Part shown: one piece after another, positions 18,393-27,195 of the stretch
How the letters are laid out: the number at the start of each line of letters is the position of its first letter
Position numbering within the stretch: position 1 is the stretch's first letter
Assembly (NCBI GenBank): GCA_016712275.1
Contig: JADJRI010000012.1
Span: forward strand, 1-64,000
Direction of reading: 5' to 3'
DNA from: Planctomycetota bacterium
Lineage (GTDB): Bacteria; Planctomycetota; Phycisphaerae; UBA1845; UTPLA1
Length of the DNA: 64,000 nt
Position numbers and translations under genes: made by a program
Notes under the pieces: model-generated
Database searches by the model: none
Seen by the model: the letters and a program-made list of their open reading frames with translations, nothing else
Told to the model about the DNA's origin: nothing

Positions 18393-18950
18393 TCAACGTC
18401 CCATTGGCAGTGAACCCGTCGACAGTCCATATGCCAACTTAAACCCCCAGCCGAATAGAATCACAAAACCGAGCGTCATCATCAATCGAACGGCGATACC
18501 ATTCCAATCGACATAGTAGGTCGATCCGGTGGCGGCAATCACCCCGCCGCCCAACATCAGCCCCATCGACAACACCGCGAAGACAAATCCACCTGGCTGC
18601 ACCATAAAGGATTCAATGAGGTGGCCGCGCACAAAATGAGAAAACGCCGTGGTCATTCCGCACGTCGGACAAGGCAATCCGCTTCGGAGCATGAAGCCGC
18701 ACGGCGGCATGCCCAGACCCTCGTGGGTTCCGTGTCCGGCCGCATTTGGCGGCAAATAGACGGCTGTACCCAGCACAAGGGCACAAATGACACCTGTCAG
18801 ACCCCAGGCGAGCCGTTCCGATCGGCTCACGCGAATCCGCGGACCAACCCACACGCCCATGATCTTGAAGTAACGAGATTCGATCGCCGGCCGGGCGGTG
18901 AGTACCTCGGATTGGGTGGTCGATTCCGTCATGATCCGCATTGTGGTCAA
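18393..18950 (-). CDS. DUF2752 family membrane protein
   Basis: A 185-residue integral membrane protein. The diagnostic DUF2752 core is present: CGFMLRSGLPCPTCGMTTAF (GxPCPxCGxTRA-like), flanked by three hydrophobic segments at about residues 48-66, 118-138 and 155-172. The function of the family is unknown; the Cys pair could bind metal or react in a redox step. It is the first gene of the operon leading to the two lipoprotein-like genes and the glycosyltransferase. Internal ATGs at codons 4 and 7 are alternative starts. Confidence 0.85.
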   Translation of the reverse strand: MTTMRIMTESTTQSEVLTARPAIESRYFKIMGVWVGPRIRVSRSERLAWGLTGVICALVLGTAVYLPPNAAGHGTHEGLGMPPCGFMLRSGLPCPTCGMTTAFSHFVRGHLIESFMVQPGGFVFAVLSMGLMLGGGVIAATGSTYYVDWNGIAVRLMMTLGFVILFGWGFKLAYGLSTGSLPMGR

Positions 18951-19113
18951 TCAGGTCGGATTAGCAAGGCGGGCTATCGAGATCGTATGAACGCCGGTGT
19001 GACAAATCAAATCTGATCCGGTACACCTCCGGCCACAAGCACGATACAATTACAAGTGTCGCACGCCGCCCTTTGTTCATCAACCGTTGCACCCGATAAC
19101 CGCCTGCAAAGCC

Positions 19114-20912
19114 GTGACAAGAATCAGATTCGCCACGATGTGCCTGCTTATTCTGCCCGTGCTGGTCTCCGCGCGCCAATTGGCCGCACAGGACCCGGCT
19201 GCCGACAACCCTCTCAAGAATCGGGAGAAGAAAAATCGAAGTGCGGCCCTTAAGCAATTTGGCGGAACGAAGAAAACCGAACGGGCCGTCGCGGATGGAC
19301 TCGAATGGCTTGCGGACCATCAACGGCGCGACGGCGTCTGGGATCGCAAGACTTTCGACCAATGCTGCCCCGCCGACGACCGCTGCACGCAAACCGCCAT
19401 CGCCGATCTCCATCGGGAGGCCGATGTCGGCGTCAGCGCCATGGCCGCACTTGCCTTCCTCGGCGCGGGATACACGCATGAGAACGGGCCGTATGGCGAG
19501 CACCTCAGCCGGGTCTTTTCGTACATTCTGGCGCAGCAATCTCGCGACGGCTCCTTTTCAGCCGGCAGCAGCTATCAGAATTACAACGACGCCATTGCAG
19601 CCATCGCCATCGCCGAATCCTACATCTTAACGAAAGACCCGATTCTGCGGCGGCCGCTCGAACGCGTCATTGATAAACTGGTCAGTTGCCAGCAGCGCGA
19701 AGGCGGCTGGGATCTCACCGACGACATCTCCACCGGCCGTAACGACTCTTCCGTCAGCAGTTGGGTGCTCATGGCTTGCAAATCTGCGCGGGCGGCCGGT
19801 GTCGGAGGTCCGTTGGATACGCGAATTAAATTGCTTGCCCACTACGACCACGCCACGCTTGCGAATGGACGGGTCTGGCATGCCAACAAGCGCGAACGCG
19901 ATTTGGACAAGCCGGCCAATCCGCGCGAACTTGATATCGCCGATCGCGGCTATGGCCCTGGCTCCACCGCCACCGGCCTCTATGCCCGTGCTGCATTCGG
20001 CCTGAGGCTCGATGACCCACTCGCCGAAAAGCAGGTCGATCTTCTTCTTGCTGAACTGCCGAGCCTGAAGGATCGAATTCGACCGGCGACAACGGCTTGG
20101 CACAATGAGTATTACTGGTACTATGGAACGATGGCCATGTTCAATGTCGGGGGCGAACCGTGGAGGCGCTGGAACGAGGCCCTTCGCACCACCATCCTCG
20201 AACAGCAGGAACGCCCGGTCACGCCAAAGGGAAAGCATCGTCACAGCTTTGGAAGTTGGCCCGCGTTTGGTCCCGGCTGGGGCGAATGGGGCCGCAGCGG
20301 CGGGCGCATTTACGCCACCGCCATCAATGTCCTCACGCTTGAAATCTACTATCGCTACATCCCGGCCTATCTTTCGCCACAGGACTCATCGGACCGATCG
20401 AGCTTCGCGCGCTCAGGGAATCGGTCTCGCCGCGCGACCATGGGCATGTGCTCAAGCTGGCGACACGACTGCATCCCGACACGGGAGAGCCGATCCTCAT
20501 CGAACTTCTTGAATCGCCGAACCCAGATGCCCGGCTCAACGCCGCATTGGCACTCACCGAATATGCTTCCCCGCTCGGCCGCGGCACATTGCTTGCGGAA
20601 CGCGACGGGGCGATGGGCGACAAACGCGCGCTCATCGAGCGCGCGCTCGGAAGAATTCCTGAGAAGCCGAAACCACGCCAATACGGACGTGTCACCGCCA
20701 TCAATTCACAGGCGAAAATGATTTTGTTCGATAAGGCCGGTCAGTGGATATACTACGAGCAGCCGTTGCGCGTGTTGCGCGACGGCAAAACGATCGCGAT
20801 GGTTCGAGTGAAGCGCCGCTTCTCGCCGCAGGACGCCGCCGCGGCGATCGAAAGCGAGGAGGCCGGAGATCATAATCGGCGATCAGGTAGCGACATCGGA
20901 AGAATGATATGA
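19114..20912 (+). CDS. Secreted squalene-cyclase/prenyltransferase-like repeat protein (frameshifted)
   Basis: A secreted alpha/alpha-barrel repeat protein common in planctomycetes. A GTG start at 19114 gives VTRIRFATMCLLILPVLVSA, a good signal peptide; ATG 19138 is the alternative. Repeats of the prenyltransferase/squalene-oxidase type follow: ADGLEWLADHQRRDGVWD, FSYILAQQSRDGSFSAGS, IDKLVSCQQREGGWDLTD and a GYGPGSTATGLYARA segment. No DxDD cyclase motif was seen, so terpene cyclisation is not implied. Near 20374-20382, after IPAYLSP, the frame shifts by one base and continues as TGLIGPIELRALRESVSP and on to a C-terminal domain ending VRVKRRFSPQDAAAA. The function is unknown. Confidence 0.8.
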
Positions 20913-20917
20913 GCAAT

Positions 20918-21007
20918 AAGTTTGTCCGAATCGAGTTTGTCCAAATTGAGTATGTCTGAATGGAATATGTCTGAGTTGAATATGTCTGAGTTGAATATAT
21001 CTGAGTT
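20918..21007. repeat. 15-bp tandem repeat, about six units
   Basis: Six units of the form GARTWTGTCYGARTK (for example GAATATGTCTGAGTT twice in perfect register) start six bases after the upstream stop. Divergence increases away from the centre. Read in the frame of ATG 20909, each unit encodes E-F/Y-V-x-I/M/V; the two left units are open, while in the right four the x codon is TGA. Confidence 0.85.
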
Positions 21008-21018
21008 GAGTGGCGATA

Positions 21019-21067
21019 CTCAATGAAGTGTGGAACAGGCTAATAGCCTGTTCCACACTTCATTGAG
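21019..21067. repeat. Perfect 23-bp inverted repeat with 3-base loop
   Basis: The arm at 21019-21041 is exactly complementary to 21045-21067, with loop AAT. There is no T-tract, so it is not a typical intrinsic terminator. It lies between the squalene-cyclase-like gene and the uracil-DNA glycosylase gene, directly after the tandem repeat. It may be a mobile palindromic element or an RNA hairpin. Confidence 0.9.
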
Positions 21068-21122
21068 CACTGCTTCAAAGGTGGGGTGTGCTCCGCCCAC
21101 CAGGATCGCAAGGGGAACTGTT

Positions 21123-22038
21123 CTGACCGAATCAACTGAACAACCGACGATTAACCTCGCCGACGCCCTTCGAGATCGATTCGAGGCCGACGCGATTCTC
21201 GGCGCACGCACGCTTCCGATTCGCGCCGAAGAAAACGACGGCGTCGCCAACTTCACGCCAACCCGAGCGCAACCTTCCCGCGCAACAGCCTTACACCGCA
21301 GGGCCCGCGCCATCCCGCAGTCCATCGCTTCCTTCGCGCCCAGCCCCCGCGCGGGTTGCCGCAGGGACTCTCGCCGATGAATTCCCCAACGCCAGCCACG
21401 GGCTCCAAACTCAGATTTCGTCCATTGAACTCGAAGAACGCCGTGTTTCACTCAATCTCATTGACACAAAGGAAGTCCAACCCTGCACCAAGTGCGGCCT
21501 CCACGAAACGCGCAACAAAACTGTCTTCGGCATCGGCAGCCCCGTGGCACGCATCATGTTCGTCGGCGAGGGTCCGGGGGCCGATGAAGATGCCAGCGGC
21601 ATCCCGTTCGTCGGCCGAGCCGGCGAACTGCTCACCAAGATGATCGAAAGCGGCATGGGCCTGAAACGGGATGAAGTTTACATCTGCAACGTCGTGAAGT
21701 GTAGGCCGCCCAACAACCGCACGCCCGCCCCCGACGAAATCGTGATGTGCAAGGATTATCTGCTTCGGCAGATCGACATCATCAAGCCGGAGGTGATCAT
21801 CGCCCTCGGCGGCCCGGCAGCACAAACTCTGCTGAATACGCGAGACGGTATCACCCGCATCCGCGGCACATGGCGCGATTTCTATCCAAGCGGGACATCT
21901 TTAATTGGTGAGCCGATTCCATTGATGCCGACGTTTCATCCGGCCTATCTGCTCCGTACACCCGCCGAAAAGTCGAAGGCTTGGTCGGATCTCAAGGCCG
22001 TCATGGCCAAACTCGGTCTCACCATTCCCGCTCGCTAA
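21123..22038 (+). CDS. Uracil-DNA glycosylase, family 4 (frameshifted N-terminal linker, start uncertain)
   Basis: Removes uracil from DNA in base-excision repair. The conserved part is clear from about 21361 on: Cys pair PCTKCGLHETR, then MFVGEGPGADEDASGIPFVG, VKCRPPNNRTP, LGGPAAQTLL and the active-site region PTFHPAYLLR. The Cys residues fit the family's 4Fe-4S cluster. Upstream, a plausible N-terminal segment (TINLADALRDRFEADAILG) lies in a different frame and would join the core through a Pro/Ala-rich linker after a shift at about 21236-21260. AGGGGA at 21111-21116 precedes a CTG at 21123, so the start is either non-canonical or misread. The last part is intact to the stop at 22038. Confidence 0.85.
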
Positions 22039-22150
22039 AGCAGTTCACAAATACGCAAACCTGTTTAGCCCAGCCCCAACGGGGCAGGGCGAATTCAAGA
22101 CGGATTTGATCAACCCTGAAACGCTCTAATCCGACGCTGAGCCTATGGCT

Positions 22151-22504
22151 CTAATTCTCTCCCGGCCTCGGCTCTTCGATCATGCTGATCTTGTCTGCAC
22201 GGATCATCATTCGCGTCCCGACCGATGTTTCCAGAATGACCATTCCCATCAACTGATAAGGTATGCCACGCTTTATTCCATCGTTTCCCGTGAACCCGAC
22301 AAACTTCACCTTTTCCAGAACTCGTCCACCTGCCAGATGGACATTGATCAATTCCGCGCCCTTAAGCAGTTTTCCCACCTTCACAATATCCGGATCGCCC
22401 ATTTTTCGTTGAATTGCCCCAACCGTCAAAACGAACAAGGTAATCGTCACGATCCCAATCACGATGGCCGCAACAAATCCCAAGGTAGAAGTGAATACAT
22501 CCAT
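22151..22504 (-). CDS. Small single-span membrane protein
   Basis: A 117-residue protein starting at ATG 22504; an upstream ATG is 27 bases away. An N-terminal membrane helix (FVAAIVIGIVTITLFVLTVG) is followed by a soluble domain beginning RKMGDPDIVKVGKLLKGAEL and containing LINVHLAGGRVLEKVKFVGF, which looks like a small beta-barrel. I do not recognise the family. It is convergent with the uracil-DNA glycosylase gene and lies downstream of the DUF2071 operon, about 90 bases beyond it. Confidence 0.65.
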   Translation of the reverse strand: MDVFTSTLGFVAAIVIGIVTITLFVLTVGAIQRKMGDPDIVKVGKLLKGAELINVHLAGGRVLEKVKFVGFTGNDGIKRGIPYQLMGMVILETSVGTRMMIRADKISMIEEPRPGEN

Positions 22505-22591
22505 TTTAGGTATCCAGCCGCAAGCACCCACAATCGTCAGGATGAGCCCGAATCACATGAAGCATACGCTGTCAATGGGATGTAGGCAAAA

Positions 22592-23434
22592 TCAAAAACG
22601 AAGATCATTTTCCGACAAGGCTCTTGGCCGCCCCATCCAAACCCTATTCACTCCCGTCGAATAATTCGCCCCCACGTACGACGAATGCCGCGACCACGCC
22701 CCACTTCGCTCCAACAATGGGCATTCTTCAATCGTCACATCCGCCGCCAGCTGCGGCCACGCCTCATGCCATATCCGAAACATCCGGCGAAACCCCCGCC
22801 AATACGTGAAAGCCGTGTACCGCTCCATCAAAAACTCGGCGAGCGTTCCGGCCCCGCAGGGCACACCAGAATCTTCCACATCGAGATTGCCTGAATATCG
22901 AAGCGAATCCCGACTCGTCCCATCTTCGACCGTGCCGCGCACCATCCCTCGCTCTTCATCATGCTCGTATGCCAATCGCCCATACCGATACGGCAACCCA
23001 AACGCCACCGGACCCAGCAGCACCGCAAGCCTATTCGGCAGCCATTCCGCCAGAAAATAAATCCCCGGCTCGCCGGCGTGAACCACATACGTTCGCACAT
23101 TCAGGAAAGAGTGCTCGGCCACCGGCAGCATCACCCAACGCGCCAGCCGTCCGCCCCGCGCGAAACGAAACCGCCGCATCCGAAATGCCACCAGGCTGAC
23201 ATATGCGTCGCCATCGTGCAAATCCAGCACGAACGGCGTTTCGGCCTGCAGAATGGCTCGATCGACGCGAAAGTGCATCATCAACACCTCGCGCCAATCG
23301 CTCAAAAAGACCGGCCGCCCCTCGCACCGCAGAAAACGCTTGCGAGCCACGGCGCTGACACGACCCTCTGAAAGTGCTATCGAACCCGGCCCGCCATTGG
23401 TTGACTCGTGCCCGACCCGCTCTTCACATCGCAT
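22592..23434 (-). CDS. DUF2071 (YqjF-like) protein
   Basis: A 280-residue protein of the DUF2071 type. The start at 23434 is chosen because GGAGAG lies five bases upstream; the open frame extends further but only as a shadow of the DCC gene. Motifs typical of this group include VFLSDWREVLMMHFRVD, DGDAYVSLVAFRMRRFRF, NVRTYVVHAGEPGIYFLA and a C-terminal FTYWRGFRRMFRIWHE. The function of the family is unknown. It overlaps the 3' end of the DCC gene by 58 bases and is the last gene of a three-gene operon. Confidence 0.8.
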   Translation of the reverse strand: MRCEERVGHESTNGGPGSIALSEGRVSAVARKRFLRCEGRPVFLSDWREVLMMHFRVDRAILQAETPFVLDLHDGDAYVSLVAFRMRRFRFARGGRLARWVMLPVAEHSFLNVRTYVVHAGEPGIYFLAEWLPNRLAVLLGPVAFGLPYRYGRLAYEHDEERGMVRGTVEDGTSRDSLRYSGNLDVEDSGVPCGAGTLAEFLMERYTAFTYWRGFRRMFRIWHEAWPQLAADVTIEECPLLERSGAWSRHSSYVGANYSTGVNRVWMGRPRALSENDLRF

Positions 23435-23799
23435 GGCTCTCTCCGGTGCATCTTGCATGCCCCGCCAATCTGATACCGCCGCCGCGCCACTTCCTGGTAC
23501 AACCGCCGCGCGACCGTACGAACGATCGGCAGCCGCCCCGCCACCCCGGCCGGCCACATCCACCACACCCGCCGCATGAGATATGCCACCGCCTCGGCGC
23601 CACCGATGACCGAGCCATCGCGCAGCACGACGCGCATCTCGTCGGCCGTCCTGCGCGCTCGCTCTGTCGGCGACAGGGAATCCAGCCATTTTCGCATCGG
23701 CACAAACTCGAAGCCTCGAGCCTCGTAAAGAGATCGAAAGCGGCGCACCAAAGCGTCGCACAGCCCGCATTCGTCGTCCCAGATGATTTGCGGTGTCAT
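23377..23799 (-). CDS. DCC-family thiol-disulfide oxidoreductase (DUF393)
   Basis: A 140-residue protein that begins IIWDDECGLCDALVRRF; the DxxCxxC motif defines the DCC family, which are thioredoxin-fold proteins proposed to act in thiol-disulfide exchange. The rest is consistent: GFEFVPMRKWLDSL, then MRVVLRDGSVIGGAEAVAYLM. The start is supported by GGAAGGG nine bases upstream, and the ATG immediately follows the stop of the preceding gene. It is the middle gene of the DUF2071 operon. The C-terminus runs into the DUF2071 start, so the last residues could be affected by a small error. Confidence 0.85.
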   Translation of the reverse strand: MTPQIIWDDECGLCDALVRRFRSLYEARGFEFVPMRKWLDSLSPTERARRTADEMRVVLRDGSVIGGAEAVAYLMRRVWWMWPAGVAGRLPIVRTVARRLYQEVARRRYQIGGACKMHRREPCDVKSGSGTSQPMAGRVR

Positions 23800-24540
23800 C
23801 TATCCGACCCTTCCCAGGGCGACTGGTTGATTCTCCATAACCTGCCAATGATGCACGATGTCTCTCATGAGAAAAGCGGAGTCAAATTCAATCGACCCGC
23901 CGGCAAAAATTAGTTGGTTTTCAAAAAATGACGAACGGAGCGAATTAACTTGCGCCGGCATCAGGCGAAAATCCGGAATGCACAGTTTTACGCCATCCAA
24001 ATTGCCGCCGCTGCGTCGCGGCGAATAGCCGCACGCCCCTTCGGCGAAAAATTCCCGAGCCGATTCCAAGGAACCAAGCGCACTTGTGAGCGGCATTAAG
24101 CAATTTGTTGCCACGTCAATTGAAAGGTCGCCGACACCATACCGCGTTTTAACATCCCATTGAATTTGATCGTCGCTTTCGATGACATTCACGCTGGCCT
24201 TCGAATGAACGCCCGGAAACACCCGCCCGCCGAGCAGCCGGACAAATCGAGAAGCACAGTCGCGGCGAAAAATGTAGACGCCAGTTTGCATCGTCGAACC
24301 GATACTCCACTCCACCGCCACACGATGTGCGGTGCTATCGACTGAAATCCCCCAACCTCCCGGTAGAAGCGAGGGCCGCAAACCCCGCAAGCGAATCAGG
24401 CAGATTCCTACAATTGCAAATCCATTAGCCAATTTCGGTCGAAATGGCGACGGAAGCATCGCTTTCAGAACTTCGGGCGCGACTCGATAATTCAATAACA
24501 GCCGGCTTTGTATGACGCCCTGTATGGTTGGAAGTTTCAT
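23800..24540 (-). CDS. DUF2071-like protein (second copy)
   Basis: 246 residues from ATG 24540; an in-frame extension to 24600 has no support. The sequence LPTIQGVIQSRLLLNYRVAP followed by MLPSPFRPKLANGFAIVGIC is the acetoacetate-decarboxylase-like start seen in DUF2071 proteins, and HRVAVEWSIGSTMQTGVYIF supports this. It is distantly related to the gene at 22592-23434 but not a recent duplicate. The stop TAG is directly followed by the DCC start ATG, so the genes are coupled. It diverges from the kynurenine-monooxygenase-like gene. The function is unknown. Confidence 0.75.
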   Translation of the reverse strand: MKLPTIQGVIQSRLLLNYRVAPEVLKAMLPSPFRPKLANGFAIVGICLIRLRGLRPSLLPGGWGISVDSTAHRVAVEWSIGSTMQTGVYIFRRDCASRFVRLLGGRVFPGVHSKASVNVIESDDQIQWDVKTRYGVGDLSIDVATNCLMPLTSALGSLESAREFFAEGACGYSPRRSGGNLDGVKLCIPDFRLMPAQVNSLRSSFFENQLIFAGGSIEFDSAFLMRDIVHHWQVMENQPVALGRVG

Positions 24541-24918
24541 GGCCGCAACCCGCCTGCCTGACCCAAGGCATTCTTGTTCTGTCCAAATAAATCCTATCAC
24601 ATTGGGCGCATACTGCTTTCAATTTTTGCGAGAGCAGTGGCCTGCGTTTGTAGCAACGAAGAGAATCCTGCCGACCCAACCGCTAAGAAAACGGGTGATG
24701 AATTTCGAGCTTTTATGCCGCCGCTGCGCTCGGATGCAAACCACAACTTCACGAAACCTCTCGGCAAACTCCCGTTGAATTGCGTATTTGCCCGCAATCC
24801 GTTCGCGCCGACGAATTCAAATCGCAAAATCAGCCGTTTCGCAAGCCGGCCGCGCCGGTGTATAAAGTCGTGGCGATTGGGTCGCTTGGTTTGTAAGCAA
24901 AAGCGGCGCGATTCAGCA
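24541..24918. other. Divergent intergenic region before the monooxygenase gene
   Basis: No gene can be supported. The open frames here lack plausible starts and homology. The region must hold divergent promoters for the DUF2071 operon and the monooxygenase gene, but I cannot point to convincing hexamers. Confidence 0.5.
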
Positions 24919-26280
24919 ATGCAGGCCATTGTTCTTGAGGTACTTGCCTTGTCCGCTTCTAAATCCAGATTCATCATCGTCGGCGGCGGGCTCGCCGGCG
25001 GCGTCATGGCGAACTATCTCGGCATGGCCGGGCACGACGTCGCCGTCTACGAAAAGCGGCCGGACCTTCGCACGTCGGGCGAGGCCGGCGGGCGTTCGAT
25101 CAACCTGGCGCTGTCGGTTCGCGGCATGCATGCCCTTGAGCAAATCGGCGTACTGAATTCCGTGATGCAACAGGCCGTGCCGATGCCCAGCGCATGATCC
25201 ACGGCCTCGACGGCTCGTGCGTATTTCAACCCTATGGCACCCACGGGGAGGCCATCAACAGCGTCGCGCGGCGGGCTGAACTGCATTTTGCTCGATGCCG
25301 CCGAGCGATATCCCAACGTGAAGCTTTTCTTCAATCACAAGTGCCTTGACGTTGACATCGACACGGGCACGACGACCTACGAACTACCCGATGGCAAAAT
25401 CGTGCAGGCGCCTGAGGGCATGGTGGTATCCGCCGATGGCGCGTTCTCCGCCGTTCGCGCGCGAATGCAGAAACAGGACCGATTTGATTACAGCCAGTCC
25501 TACCTCGAACACGGCTACAAGGAACTGCACATCCCTCCGGCCGATGGCGGCGGCTGGCGGCTGGAGAAGGACGCCCTGCACATCTGGCCGCGACGCAGTT
25601 ACATGGTCATCGCCCTGCCCAACGCGAACGGCTCTTTCACGGTGACATGCTTCTGGCCCTTTGACGGTCCCAACGGGTTCAACCGTCTGAAGACGCCCGA
25701 CGACGTGACCGCCTACTTTCGCGAGCATTTTTGCGACGCCGTGCCGCTCATGCCGACACTGGCGGAAGATTTCCTGGCCAACCCGACCGGGTCGCTCGTC
25801 ACCGTTCGATGTGAACCGTGGCACTACAAGGACAAAGTGGTGATTCTCGGCGATGCCGCGCATGCCATCGTTCCCTTCTTCGGACAGGGAATGAACTGCG
25901 CGTTCGAAGATTGCACCGCGCTGAACGATCGGATCAGGGGTTGTGACGGTAACTATGCCGCGGCATTCCGCGATTTCTTCCACGATCGCAAACGCCATGC
26001 CGACGCCATTGCCGATCTCGCCCTGCAGAATTTTATCGAAATGCGCGACAAAGTCGGCGATCCCGCGTTTCTTCGAAAGAAGAAATGGGAGAAGCGACTT
26101 CACCGCTGGTTTCCGAAGAGCTACACGCCGCTGTATGAAATGGTCAGCTTCACGCGCATCGGCTACGCGGATGCCGTCGAAAAGGCCCAAACGCAGGACA
26201 GAGGAATTCAGAGAATATTTGCTGCGACGATCTTGACGATCGTTGTCCTGTTTCTGTTTTCACTGAAGTGTCTCATGTAA
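24919..26280 (+). CDS. FAD-dependent monooxygenase, kynurenine 3-monooxygenase-like (two compensating frameshifts)
   Basis: A flavin aromatic hydroxylase. The FAD-binding Rossmann motif is IIVGGGLAGGVMANYLGMAG, followed by EKRPDLR and GRSINLALSVRGMHAL, which is typical of kynurenine 3-monooxygenase. The second FAD motif GDAAHAIVPFFGQGMNCAFE is intact, and the C-terminal hydrophobic segment ILTIVVLFLFSL matches the membrane anchor seen in KMO. Between about 25186 and 25268 the correct frame is displaced by one base and then restored; the displaced segment reads MIHGLDGSCVFQPYGTHGEA. ATG 24919 has no Shine-Dalgarno; TTG 24949, eight bases after TGAGG, is an attractive alternative start. The probable reaction is kynurenine to 3-hydroxykynurenine. 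The partner dehydrogenases lie at 61-64 kb. Confidence 0.85.
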
Positions 26281-26643
26281 CTGGATCATCACACTTCTCT
26301 ATAACGCCAGCCGACAAACTTCGCGATCATGCTGACTTATGTCGCAAGACGTGAATCTTGAAATGCTGAAGCTCCTTTCAGGACATGAATACCATGAGTG
26401 AATCATTGGGGCCTTCGTGAGTTGGGCGCGTTGATTTACGTCGTTGAGATCCAGGAGAGGCCAAACCAATTAACACTCGGAACCCATAGGACCGGCGCAT
26501 TTCCTTAGAGCGACGAACCCCAAAATCGCAGAGTCCCGTGCGATTGCATTGGCCCAAGCGTGACAACGGCTTTCGACAGATTCGTCATTCCGGCGACTCT
26601 CGACTATGATCCCGTTTGACGCCGAAACCACGCGGTGTCGGCC
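26281..26643. other. Intergenic region between the monooxygenase gene and tmRNA
   Basis: No protein gene is supportable; short open frames on the minus strand have random composition. It should contain the tmRNA promoter, which I could not identify with confidence. Confidence 0.5.
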
Positions 26644-26991
26644 GGGGGCGAAATGGTTTCGACCGGGCAAGTTGACGGATAGGTGGCGTGCCGAGGTCGC
26701 CAGGAGGCCTCGTAAAACACCTGGCACAACTTTACATGCTAACACTCAGTTCAGCATGGCAGCCTAAGTAGCTGCCCGTCAATCCGCCAACGCCTGCTAG
26801 GCGGGGCGACGGTATGCAGCAGGCTGGTCGCGACGCGCTGCTCGGCCGCGTCGCGACGAGAACTTGTCGAGCTGGTCCTTCGGGCAGCCTGTCGATCGGC
26901 GGCCTGCGGGATGACGACAAACGAACGACTACGCACGTAGAAGCCTATCCTGAAGTGCTCCGGGACGCGGGTTCGATTCCCGCCGCCTCCA
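26644..26991 (+). ncRNA. ssrA: Transfer-messenger RNA (tmRNA)
   Basis: A one-piece tmRNA that rescues stalled ribosomes. The 5' end GGGGGCGAAATGGTTTCGAC has the conserved tmRNA start and pairs with CGCCTCC near the 3' end (26984-26990, one G-U pair) to form the acceptor stem. The T-arm is in CGGGTTCGATTCCCG. The tag frame begins at GCT 26738 and encodes ANTQFSMAA, then TAA at 26765-26767; the C-terminal Ala-Ala matches other proteolysis tags. The discriminator base is A at 26991; CCA is not encoded and must be added. Length is 348 bases, normal for the family. Confidence 0.95.
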
Positions 26992-27009
26992 ATTCGCCAA
27001 GGGCGAATT
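26991..27009 (+). terminator. Hairpin immediately after tmRNA
   Basis: AATTCGCC and GGCGAATT form an 8-bp stem around a 3-base loop, starting at the last tmRNA base. It may end transcription or guide 3' processing; no T-tract follows, so the terminator role is only inferred. Confidence 0.45.
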
Positions 27010-27011
27010 AG

Positions 27012-27135
27012 AGCAGGTGAGCAGTAGAACAGGAGAGCAGAAAACGGGAAGTAACGCCCCGCAACTGAGTTTGCGTTGTGAGCCAAGAGACTCTCTCACC
27101 TGCGGTCCCCTGCTCACCTGTTCTCCTGCTCAAAT
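27012..27135. repeat. Imperfect GAGCAGGTGAGCAG-type inverted repeat upstream of the S23-type gene
   Basis: Purine-rich words (GAGCAGGTGAGCAG, ACAGGAGAGCAG) on the left are answered on the right by CTGCTCACC and CTGTTCTCCTGCTC. GGTGAGCAG at 27016-27024 is exactly complementary to 27110-27118. The element fills the gap between tmRNA and the four-helix-bundle gene. Confidence 0.7.
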
Positions 27136-27195
27136 CCGGCGGCGAACGGGGCAGGTAGTGGCTGGAATACCAAAACGAGCGAAAGAGGCTATCGC

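Noticed and set aside
19114..20912. Terpene or hopene cyclase
   Set aside because: The repeats are present but no DxDD motif was seen, and a signal peptide indicates a secreted protein.
20918..21007. CRISPR array
   Set aside because: The units are contiguous 15-mers without spacers.
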